Source: an uncultured Spartobacteria bacterium
Lineage (GTDB): Bacteria; Verrucomicrobiota; Verrucomicrobiia; Chthoniobacterales; UBA6821
DNA: 5,115 nucleotides
NCBI GenBank assembly: GCA_903831635.1
Contig: CAIKYN010000310.1
Span: 1 to 5,115 of the forward strand
Reading direction: 5' to 3'
Shown here one piece after another: positions 1 through 5,115 of this stretch; position 1 is the stretch's first letter, and every line of letters starts with the position of its first letter. A program made the translations under genes and the position numbers. A model generated the notes under the pieces. It had not been told where the DNA came from and did not search any database. It was given only the letters and a program-made list of their open reading frames with translations.

Positions 1-6
1 AAAAAT

Positions 7-83
<77 letters not shown>

Positions 84-95
84 TCTAGAAGTAAG

Positions 96-123
96 AATTT
101 AACACTATCAGCCCCACAGTCAA
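96..123 (-). promoter_or_regulatory. Predicted sigma70-type promoter of the initiator tRNA
   Basis: Reading the minus strand, TTGACT (118-123, five of six matches to TTGACA) is followed after 16 bases by TAAATT (96-101, four of six matches to TATAAT). The -10 is preceded by TG one base upstream (103-104), which makes an extended -10 element. Transcription would start roughly 5 to 8 bases before the mature tRNA 5' end at 83, leaving a very short leader for RNase P to remove. The position, between the trpS stop and the tRNA, fits a dedicated tRNA promoter. It is a match by eye, with no experimental support. Confidence 0.65.
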
Positions 124-129
124 GGGCAT

Positions 130-150
130 TGCGGCGTGAATGCGGCGTGA
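130..150. repeat. Short direct repeat, two copies of TGCGGCGTGA
   Basis: Two identical 10-bp copies stand at 130-139 and 141-150, one base apart. This gives an 11-bp period, about one helical turn. They lie between the trpS stop codon and the predicted -35 of the tRNA promoter, just upstream of the promoter on the transcribed strand. The spacing on one DNA face would suit a regulatory protein site, but a chance duplication is equally possible. Confidence 0.6.
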
Positions 151-166
151 TGAGTAAGGTGAAAAA

Positions 167-1129
167 TTAACGAAGGCCGACTGCTGTTCTAAGACGCTCC
201 ATGACAGGTGCAGCGATTTCCGAGGCACGTTCTCCCGCTTGCTTCAGGAGACGATCAACTTCAGCGGGGTCGGATGCGAACTGGTCGCGTCGCTCCCGCA
301 TTGGGGCGAAGTAGTCGCGGACTCTGGAGAGAAGACGTTTTTTGAAGTCGCCGTATCCCTTCCCTCCTTCCCTGAAATCCGACTCCATCTCTGCGTACTC
401 TGCTGAAGAAGCAACATGCTTGTAGATACCAAGGATAGCCGATCCCTCCAGCGGCTTTGGAGATTCCACAGGAGTCGAGTCGGTTTGGATCCCCATGATT
501 TTTTTCTTTAGAGCAGTTTCCTCAAGGAAGAGTTCCACAGTATTGCCGTAGCTCTTGCTCATCTTGGCCCCATCGGTGCCGGGAATGGCTGCGGATTCAT
601 CACGGATCATCGCCTCGGGAAGCTTGAAGATCTCTCCGTAGAGTTCGTTGATCTTCACGGCAATATCGCGGGTGACTTCGAGATGTTGTTTCTGGTCCTT
701 ACCCACGGGAACCACATCGCTGTCGTAGGCAAGGATGTCAGCGGCCATAAGAACAGGGTAGGAAAAGAGTCCGAGTGAGGCATGAAGGCCCTTGGCGAGC
801 TTGTCCTTGTAGGAGTGGCAACGCTCGAGCAATCCCATCGGAGTCACTGTGGAGAGGATCCAGGCAAGTTCGGGAATGCAGGCAATATCGCTCTGGCGGA
901 AGAGGCAGGCTTTTGCTGGATCAAGACCACAGGCGAGAAAGTCAATGGCGACTTCCCGGGAGTTTCGACGCAGGGCTTCGGGATCCCTGACTGTGGTGAG
1001 CGCATGAAGGTCCGCGATGAAATAGAGGGCCTCTCCCTTCTCCTGGAGTTCGATGGCCGCCTTCATCATCCCGAAGTAGTTGCCGAGATGGGGAAGCCCT
1101 GTGGGCTGGATACCAGAAAGAATGCGCAT
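167..1129 (-). CDS. trpS: Tryptophanyl-tRNA synthetase (TrpS)
   Basis: This class Ic aminoacyl-tRNA synthetase activates tryptophan with ATP and charges tRNA-Trp in the cytoplasm. The 320 residues are close to the usual bacterial length of about 330. The N-terminus SGIQPTG leads into the HIGH-type ATP motif, here PHLG (13-16). The MAADIL segment (128-133) and GKDQKQH (143-149) followed by EVTRDIA are family hallmarks of the tryptophan site and Rossmann fold. The second class I signature KMSKS is intact at 189-193. The start is fixed by alignment to the family: only six residues precede IQPTG. No Shine-Dalgarno precedes it. The minus strand reads CCTCCC directly before ATG, behind a pyrimidine-rich leader with a 7-bp repeat. 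It sits 99 bp downstream of rodA, so it may be read from that operon or from its own weak promoter. Confidence 0.98.
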   Translation of the reverse strand: MRILSGIQPTGLPHLGNYFGMMKAAIELQEKGEALYFIADLHALTTVRDPEALRRNSREVAIDFLACGLDPAKACLFRQSDIACIPELAWILSTVTPMGLLERCHSYKDKLAKGLHASLGLFSYPVLMAADILAYDSDVVPVGKDQKQHLEVTRDIAVKINELYGEIFKLPEAMIRDESAAIPGTDGAKMSKSYGNTVELFLEETALKKKIMGIQTDSTPVESPKPLEGSAILGIYKHVASSAEYAEMESDFREGGKGYGDFKKRLLSRVRDYFAPMRERRDQFASDPAEVDRLLKQAGERASEIAAPVMERLRTAVGLR

Positions 1130-1146
1130 GGGAGGAAAATAATGAA

Positions 1147-1167
1147 TGAAAAATGAAAAATGAAAAA
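1147..1167. repeat. Three perfect tandem copies of a 7-bp unit (TGAAAAA; TTTTTCA on the coding strand)
   Basis: Copies stand at 1147-1153, 1154-1160 and 1161-1167, with a partial TGAA at 1143-1146. On the transcribed strand they form a U-rich leader beginning 18 bases before the trpS start codon. The 99-bp gap between rodA and trpS (1130-1228) otherwise shows no convincing promoter, terminator hairpin or riboswitch. The repeat could be a slippage-prone microsatellite or an unstructured ribosome landing region, which would matter because trpS lacks a Shine-Dalgarno. The repeat is seen directly; its role is inference. Confidence 0.85.
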
Positions 1168-1228
1168 GGGTGAAGCATTCCTAGGTAAGGGATCACTTGG
1201 CAGTAGGTCCCCTAATGCCTATTCCCAA

Positions 1229-2335
1229 TCAATATACCAGCTTGCGGTGAATCCAGATGCTCTGGAGAAGTCCCATGCAGGCCATTGTGATGAGCAGAAA
1301 GGAGCCTCCGTAGCTGACCATTGGCAGCGGCAGTCCGGTGATCGGGGTCACGGCGACCGTCATTCCGATATTCATGAAAACATGAGTAAAGAGAAGCATC
1401 ACGATTCCCACAGAGAGAAGGCGACCTAACAAATCCTGTGCCTGAGAAGCCACATAGAGTCCGCAGAGCAGGAGAAGTCCGAAAGCAGAGATGAGGAGGA
1501 TGGCTCCAAGAAATCCATGCTGCTCACCAAAGACGGAGTAGATGAAGTCGGTGTGAACGATGGTGCTCGGGAGATAACCAAGCTCGTTCAGTGTATTATG
1601 AGCCTTGAATCCCTTACCCCAGAAACCTGCACTCCCGATCGCATTGAGCGACTGGTTGATAGTCCAGCCGGCGCCCTGGGGATCAAGTGAGGGATCCAGA
1701 AAGATCAGGATTCGATCTTTCTGATACGGCTTGAGTCCAAAGTTCACGACAAGAGGAATCAAGGCTACTCCCATGAGAAGAAGCGTCACGAGGTAACGAA
1801 CCTGGACGCCTGCGACAAACAGCATGGCAAAGAGCACAGGCAACCAGACAAGGGTGCCGCCAAGATAGGGCTGGATCAGAATGAGCACGCAGGGAACTGC
1901 CGTGATCATTAGGCAACTAAGAATGCGGAGAGCAGGATGCATCCCCTCGCTTTCACTCAGGAAGAGGCCAAAAAGAAGAACCCCTCCAAAAATCGCCATC
2001 TGTGACGGCTGGAAGTTTCCAAACCCAAGGTTCAACCAACTTCTGGCCCCGAAAACCTTCACGCCGATGAAAAAAACAAGGATGAGCAGGATGACACTCA
2101 GGACATAGAGGGGAATCGCCCCGAGTCGGACCCATTGGTAATCATTGAAGGCGATAATGAAAAAGACGGGGATGCAGATGAGCATCCACTTGATCTGGCT
2201 GATCCAGAAGGGGGTATCTCTCATCCATGTCGCGCTGTAGATCGCATAGATGCCAAAGACACAGAGCGCCAGCATCACCAACAGGAGCGGTTTATTGAGT
2301 GCTCGAAACTTCCGCACAAGCATCAGGGTATTCAT
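1229..2335 (-). CDS. rodA: RodA, SEDS-family peptidoglycan glycosyltransferase of the elongasome
   Basis: RodA is a polytopic inner-membrane enzyme that polymerises lipid II into glycan strands for sidewall elongation, working with PBP2 and MreB. The protein has 368 residues, normal for RodA (E. coli 370), with about ten hydrophobic segments from residue 16 to 362. Family landmarks are GARSWLNLG (96-104), FQPS (108-111), the LDPSLDPQGAGW loop (213-224), HTDFIYSVFGE (261-271) with the catalytic aspartate D263, and the C-terminal GLPLPMVSYGGS (334-345). RodA is preferred over FtsW because of length, the HTDFI context and the short RKLVY tail. Several normally conserved sites differ: FQPSE is FQPSQ (Q112), the following lysine is I115, QPDLG is QPYLG (Y157), and GEE is GEQ (Q272). 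The start has a good Shine-Dalgarno. The gene is 14 bp behind an ABC ATPase gene rather than beside the PBP2 gene, which is unusual. Confidence 0.95.
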   Translation of the reverse strand: MNTLMLVRKFRALNKPLLLVMLALCVFGIYAIYSATWMRDTPFWISQIKWMLICIPVFFIIAFNDYQWVRLGAIPLYVLSVILLILVFFIGVKVFGARSWLNLGFGNFQPSQMAIFGGVLLFGLFLSESEGMHPALRILSCLMITAVPCVLILIQPYLGGTLVWLPVLFAMLFVAGVQVRYLVTLLLMGVALIPLVVNFGLKPYQKDRILIFLDPSLDPQGAGWTINQSLNAIGSAGFWGKGFKAHNTLNELGYLPSTIVHTDFIYSVFGEQHGFLGAILLISAFGLLLLCGLYVASQAQDLLGRLLSVGIVMLLFTHVFMNIGMTVAVTPITGLPLPMVSYGGSFLLITMACMGLLQSIWIHRKLVY

Positions 2336-2340
2336 GGGAT

Positions 2341-2346
2341 CTTCCT
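2341..2346 (-). promoter_or_regulatory. Shine-Dalgarno of rodA
   Basis: The minus strand reads AGGAAG five bases before the rodA ATG. It occupies most of the 14-bp gap after the stop codon of the upstream ATPase gene. This fixes the rodA start and shows that the short C-terminus of the ATPase is built into the gene arrangement. Confidence 0.8.
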
Positions 2347-2349
2347 GGT

Positions 2350-3180
2350 TTAGATTCTGGGAACTGCGGCCAGCAGTTCGCGAGTGTAGGGATCTTGCGG
2401 GTCTTCCAGCACTTCGCGTGCTGGTCCCGATTCGACGATCTTCCCCCTGTGGAGGACGAGAACAGAGTCGCTGATATGTTCTACCACCGCGAGATCGTGA
2501 GCGATGAAGAGCATGGCTAGTCCCAGTTCCTCCTGGATATCCTGAAGGAGATTCACGATCTGAGCCTGGACGCTGACATCCAGCGCGCTCACCGGTTCGT
2601 CGCAGATCAGGAACTCCGGCTCGACTGCCAGAGCGCGGGCGATGCCGATCCGCTGACGTTGGCCTCCACTGAATTCATGCGGATATCGTCTCCCCATCTC
2701 GGGTTGCAGGCCTACGCGTCTGAGAAGGGCAGCAACCCGATCCTCTCGTTCTCCAGCATTCATCTTGTTGAAGTGAATCTCCAATGCCTCGCCGATAATT
2801 CGAGCTATGTTAATTCTAGGATTCAGAGATCCAAATGGATCCTGAAAAATATACTGGATCCTTCGACGCAAGGGTCGGAACTCTCGTTCGCTCATCGGCA
2901 GGATATCCTTTCCCTTCCAAAGCGCTTCTCCTGAGGTTGCGGCAATGAGCTTCACCAATGCCCTGCCGATGGTGGTTTTTCCACTCCCACTCTCTCCAAG
3001 AAGACCGACAGTCTTGCCTGGTGATATCGAAAAACTCACGCCATCAACTGCCTTAAAGACATTTGTCTTGCGCTGAAGGATGCCCGAATAAATCGGGAAA
3101 TGAACCTTGAGATCACGCACCTCCATCAAGGGAGAGGGGCTCTCATCATAAAGGCTTATGGGAGGTGTTATGATCTGCAT
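2350..3180 (-). CDS. OppF/DppF-type oligopeptide/dipeptide ABC transporter ATP-binding protein
   Basis: This is the cytoplasmic ATPase subunit of a peptide-type ABC importer. All nucleotide-binding motifs are intact: Walker A GESGSGKTT (62-70), Q-loop Q113 in YIFQDPFGSLNPR, signature FSGGQRQR (170-177), Walker B LICDEP (191-196) with catalytic E195, D-loop SALD (198-201) and switch histidine H228. The long insertion before the Walker A region (VHFPIYSGILQRKTN) and the ending DPQDPYTRELLAAVP are typical of the OppF/DppF subfamily. At 276 residues it is about 40 to 55 shorter than usual: it stops just after the YTRELL segment and lacks the C-terminal region that normally carries the cysteine motif. 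The start is supported by GGAGA five bases upstream, and it overlaps the EIIA-like gene by 13 bp. No permease, binding protein or OppD partner is in the window, so the substrate cannot be told. The subfamily is clear; opp, dpp, app or another substrate class is not. Confidence 0.93.
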   Translation of the reverse strand: MQIITPPISLYDESPSPLMEVRDLKVHFPIYSGILQRKTNVFKAVDGVSFSISPGKTVGLLGESGSGKTTIGRALVKLIAATSGEALWKGKDILPMSEREFRPLRRRIQYIFQDPFGSLNPRINIARIIGEALEIHFNKMNAGEREDRVAALLRRVGLQPEMGRRYPHEFSGGQRQRIGIARALAVEPEFLICDEPVSALDVSVQAQIVNLLQDIQEELGLAMLFIAHDLAVVEHISDSVLVLHRGKIVESGPAREVLEDPQDPYTRELLAAVPRI

Positions 3181-3629
3181 CCTTTCTCCAGAATGGACAA
3201 GAATTCGGCGCTATTCTCGCAGTTGAGCAACTCCTTCATGGTTGCTGGATCGCTGCAGATCCGGGAAATGGCTCCCAAGATTCTCAGATATTCATTATTC
3301 AACGCCTCGGGAATGGCCGCGACGATAACGAGGTGAATCCTCTCTTTGCGTCCGGGCATAACGATCCCGGCAGAACTTCTTCCTGTCGCCAGCACCAGTT
3401 CATTGACACTTTCACTCCTGCAATGATGGAGAAACATGGTTCCCGCAACCTCTCGGAAGGGCTCCTTAGGGGAATTGGCGAGGAGGGTTTCACGGAGTTC
3501 CTCCCAATCCCGGACACGAACATCACTTCTGAGAGGAGAGAGAATTTCTTCCAGTGCGTCGTGATGATCCGTGGCCTTGAGGCGAAGCTTTAAATCCTTG
3601 GGAAGCAAGGAGTCACAAAGAGTGCTCAT
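3168..3629 (-). CDS. PTS EIIA-like protein (fructose/mannitol or PtsN type)
   Basis: The 153 residues match the size and layout of a free-standing type-2 EIIA domain, a cytoplasmic carrier that takes phosphate from HPr or NPr on one histidine. Visible family features are MFLHHCRSESV (65-75) followed by ELVLATGR (77-84), which corresponds to the usual [IV]A[IV]PHARSxxV motif plus conserved strand. Then come HLVIVAAIPEALNNEYLRILGAISRI (99-124) and the closing helix with a conserved leucine pattern. Aligning RSESV with the family places His69 as the phospho-acceptor and puts histidine (H68) where proline is normal; His68 is the alternative. No EIIB, EIIC or HPr gene is in the window, so a regulatory PtsN-like role is more likely than sugar uptake. 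The gene lies 19 bp behind nadK and overlaps the ABC ATPase gene by 13 bp. It has no Shine-Dalgarno; the preceding bases read CTCTCCTC. The start is therefore less certain than the family. Confidence 0.85.
   Translation of the reverse strand: MSTLCDSLLPKDLKLRLKATDHHDALEEILSPLRSDVRVRDWEELRETLLANSPKEPFREVAGTMFLHHCRSESVNELVLATGRSSAGIVMPGRKERIHLVIVAAIPEALNNEYLRILGAISRICSDPATMKELLNCENSAEFLSILEKGCRS
3185..3189 (-). promoter_or_regulatory. Shine-Dalgarno of the ABC ATPase gene
   Basis: The minus strand reads GGAGA followed by AAGG and then ATG. The site lies inside the last codons of the EIIA-like gene. It supports the upstream methionine over the internal Met19 in PLMEVRDLKV, which would otherwise be a plausible start at 3126. 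Confidence 0.75.
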
Positions 3630-3648
3630 ACAATGAGGAGAGTTTTCG

Positions 3649-4503
3649 CTAAATATTGCTCCCGCTCCATTTGAGTTTTTGTCTCAGGATTTCGGGGAAG
3701 GTACTGTCCGGCATCATGGCTAGTGGCAACGTGAGTGGGGAGAGTTTTAGGACAACCTGTTCGGAGGGTTTCAGCGCATTGGGGGGGCGACCATCAATGG
3801 TCACAAAGACTTCCTGATTTCCCGAGGAGCGAATCACGACAGTGCTTTTATCAGAGATCACCAGGGAGCGGTTACTCAGCACGTGCGGGCAGATGGGTGT
3901 GATGACGAGGGCTCCGCTCTCCGGCATAAGGATGGGGCCGCCCGCCGCAAGTGAATAAGCAGTGGATCCGGTTGGAGTCGCCACGATGAGCCCGTCGGCA
4001 TGGTATTCGGTTAATGGCGCACCATCCACGGAGGCTTGCAGTTTGACAAGCTGGGAACGCTCTCCACGGCTGATGGTGACATCGTTCAACGCTTGCTCCA
4101 GGGGAATGGTGCCGACGGGGCCCTCGACGGTGACATCCAGCAGGCTTCTGGGACTCAGCTTGTAGTTGCCCGAGAGGACGCAGTCGATGGCCTTGAGGTA
4201 TTCGCTGGAACCGAGGCAGGTCAGAAAGCCGAGTGAGCCGATGTTAATTCCAAAAATCGGGCGAATGTGGCCGCCGGAGCGGTGGAGGGCCCGCAGGATG
4301 GTTCCATCACCTCCCATAACAAGGAGAAGTCCGCATCGTTCGGAAAGCTGGGCTTCATCAAGATCGGATTGCTTTCCGATCAGGAGGGCCGTGGCTTTTT
4401 CCAGGAGATAAGGAGCACCACGGCGATCGAGTTCTTTCGTGACCGATTCCACCAGACTTGCGGAGCCATCCTTTCCTGCATGGGCAATCAGTCCAATGAT
4501 CAT
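3649..4503 (-). CDS. nadK: NAD kinase (NadK/PpnK)
   Basis: This cytoplasmic enzyme phosphorylates NAD to NADP and is the only route to NADP in most bacteria. The 284 residues are a typical length. Signature elements appear in order: GGDGT (64-68) with the catalytic aspartate D66, the INIGSLGFL segment (87-94), NDVTISRG (140-147) of the NAD-binding cleft, and the HADGLIVATPTGSTAYSLAAGGP block (168-190). These are followed by ITPICPH (201-207) in the C-terminal beta-sandwich domain. The ATG overlaps the stop of the upstream tlyA gene in ATGA, which suggests translational coupling and fixes the start. No Shine-Dalgarno is visible upstream (CCCCTCATCAGC), so reinitiation after tlyA may be the main way of starting. 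The tlyA-nadK order is common in many bacteria. Confidence 0.97.
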   Translation of the reverse strand: MIIGLIAHAGKDGSASLVESVTKELDRRGAPYLLEKATALLIGKQSDLDEAQLSERCGLLLVMGGDGTILRALHRSGGHIRPIFGINIGSLGFLTCLGSSEYLKAIDCVLSGNYKLSPRSLLDVTVEGPVGTIPLEQALNDVTISRGERSQLVKLQASVDGAPLTEYHADGLIVATPTGSTAYSLAAGGPILMPESGALVITPICPHVLSNRSLVISDKSTVVIRSSGNQEVFVTIDGRPPNALKPSEQVVLKLSPLTLPLAMMPDSTFPEILRQKLKWSGSNI

Positions 4504-5115
4504 GATGCTGATGAGGGGATGGGAGCCGGTTCAGCGCCCAGATCGGGAAGGGGAGCAGTGGAATCCCCACGTCGGAGAAGGGCCAGAAACTCAATATTGC
4601 CCGAGGTGCCGGGGAGTGGCGATTCGATGAACTGATCGAAGCGATGACCTGCAGAGATTACCCAGTTTCTAATCGATTCCACCGCTCTCAGGCGCGCTGC
4701 TGTATCGCGCACGATGCCTCCCTTGCCAATATCGGCGCGGGCAAGCTCGAATTGTGGCTTGATAAGGACGATCATGAGACCCTCTGGGTTCAGCAACTGA
4801 AACGCGGCGGGTAGGATCTTCGTCAATGAAATAAAGCTCAGATCACCGACGATCAGGTCGAAGCATCGGTCAAAATCCGATGCCGTCAGGTAGCGCGCGT
4901 TGATGCCTTCGCGGACCTCGACACGCGGGTCTTGTCTGAGGGACCATGCCAGTTGCCCCCTGCCGACATCGACAGCTGTGACATGAGCCGCCCAGTGCTG
5001 AAGAAGGCAGTCTGTGAAACCTCCTGTGGATGATCCTAGGTCGAGGCAGGAGAGGCCTGTGGGATCGATTCCGAAACCCGTGAGCGCCCCCTCGAGTTTG
5101 TGTCCTCCGCGGCCC
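4500..5115 (-). CDS. tlyA: TlyA-family rRNA 2'-O-methyltransferase, 5' end beyond the window
   Basis: The reading frame stays open to the right edge, so the C-terminal 204 residues are visible. The N-terminal S4 RNA-binding domain and start codon lie outside the window. The family methylates ribose at cytidines of 16S and/or 23S rRNA using S-adenosylmethionine. I translated this stretch by hand: it begins GRGGHKLEGAL (1-11), then the SAM-binding motif CLDLGSSTGGFTD (23-35), AVDVGRGQL (47-55), NAR (72-74), VGDLSFISL (89-97), LIKPQFE (117-123), GKGGIVRD and GNIEFLALL. K6, D91, K119 and E175 (visible numbering) fit the K-D-K-E tetrad of RrmJ-type methyltransferases. After the last core strand there is a tail of about 22 residues rich in Pro and Ala, longer than I expect for the family. 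A TTG at 4824-4826 is internal (Leu97), not a start. Confidence 0.95.
   Translation of the reverse strand, partial: GRGGHKLEGALTGFGIDPTGLSCLDLGSSTGGFTDCLLQHWAAHVTAVDVGRGQLAWSLRQDPRVEVREGINARYLTASDFDRCFDLIVGDLSFISLTKILPAAFQLLNPEGLMIVLIKPQFELARADIGKGGIVRDTAARLRAVESIRNWVISAGHRFDQFIESPLPGTSGNIEFLALLRRGDSTAPLPDLGAEPAPIPSSAS

Noticed and set aside
84..166. Rho-independent terminator behind trpS, suggested by TAATTTTT at the stop codon.
   Set aside because: No GC-rich stem of useful length precedes the T run in the last codons of trpS.
782..1156. A 124-codon open frame on the plus strand, antisense to the N-terminal half of trpS.
   Set aside because: It is fully opposite a strongly conserved gene, its translation resembles no family I know, and it runs into the 7-bp repeat. 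It is a shadow of trpS codon structure.
1170..1215. Weak inverted repeat (GGGA to TCCC) and a CCTAGG palindrome behind rodA.
   Set aside because: The stem is four pairs with a long loop and no adjacent T run in the right place, so it is not convincing as a terminator or operator.
1130..1228. Possible T-box or trp attenuator in front of trpS.
   Set aside because: The gap is only 99 bp. I see no T-box consensus (AGGGTGGNACC), no specifier stem and no terminator hairpin, and no short Trp-rich leader peptide.
1160..1429. An 89-codon plus-strand frame starting inside the 7-bp repeat and running antisense to the rodA 3' end.
   Set aside because: The composition is charged and low in hydrophobic residues, with no family resemblance. 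The ATG is supplied by the repeat unit itself.
4267..4635. A 122-codon open frame on the plus strand spanning the nadK/tlyA junction.
   Set aside because: It is antisense to two well-supported overlapping genes and has no recognisable domain, so I treat it as a shadow frame.
4500..4826. A separate 108-residue protein starting at TTG (4826).
   Set aside because: The frame continues upstream to the window edge with the SAM-binding and catalytic motifs of TlyA, so this is only the C-terminal part of that protein.

Overview
The window is an ordinary, densely packed piece of bacterial chromosome. Everything I can support lies on the minus strand, so it is transcribed from right to left. In transcription order it holds: the 3' part of a TlyA-type rRNA 2'-O-methyltransferase gene (cut by the right window edge), NAD kinase (nadK), a small PTS EIIA-like protein, an OppF/DppF-type ABC ATPase, the SEDS glycosyltransferase RodA, tryptophanyl-tRNA synthetase (trpS), and an initiator tRNA-Met with encoded CCA. 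I see no mobile element, CRISPR array or phage gene.

The first five genes look like one transcription unit. tlyA and nadK overlap in ATGA, nadK and the EIIA gene are 19 bp apart, the EIIA gene and the ABC ATPase overlap by 13 bp, and the ATPase and rodA are 14 bp apart with a clear Shine-Dalgarno in the gap. trpS follows after a 99-bp gap that contains a 7-bp tandem repeat. The tRNA has what looks like its own strong extended -10 promoter in the 83 bp behind trpS.

The functions are mostly housekeeping: ribosome modification, NADP synthesis, cell-wall elongation, tRNA charging and translation initiation. A PTS-like regulator and a lone peptide-transporter ATPase sit between them. The tlyA-nadK pairing is widespread in bacteria. 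The EIIA / lone ATPase / rodA arrangement is less usual, because rodA normally travels with mreBCD or the PBP2 gene.

The organism is a rod-forming bacterium with moderately GC-rich DNA. Only two of the five visible internal starts that can be judged have a Shine-Dalgarno; trpS, nadK and the EIIA gene lack one. The gene mix and the divergent RodA made me think of the Verrucomicrobiota/PVC group, but that is a low-confidence guess from memory, not a demonstrated assignment.

I did not find a convincing undescribed system. The points most worth a second look are RodA's substitutions at usually conserved sites, the EIIA-like protein with an altered active-site motif overlapping an orphan, C-terminally short ABC ATPase, and the variant initiator tRNA.
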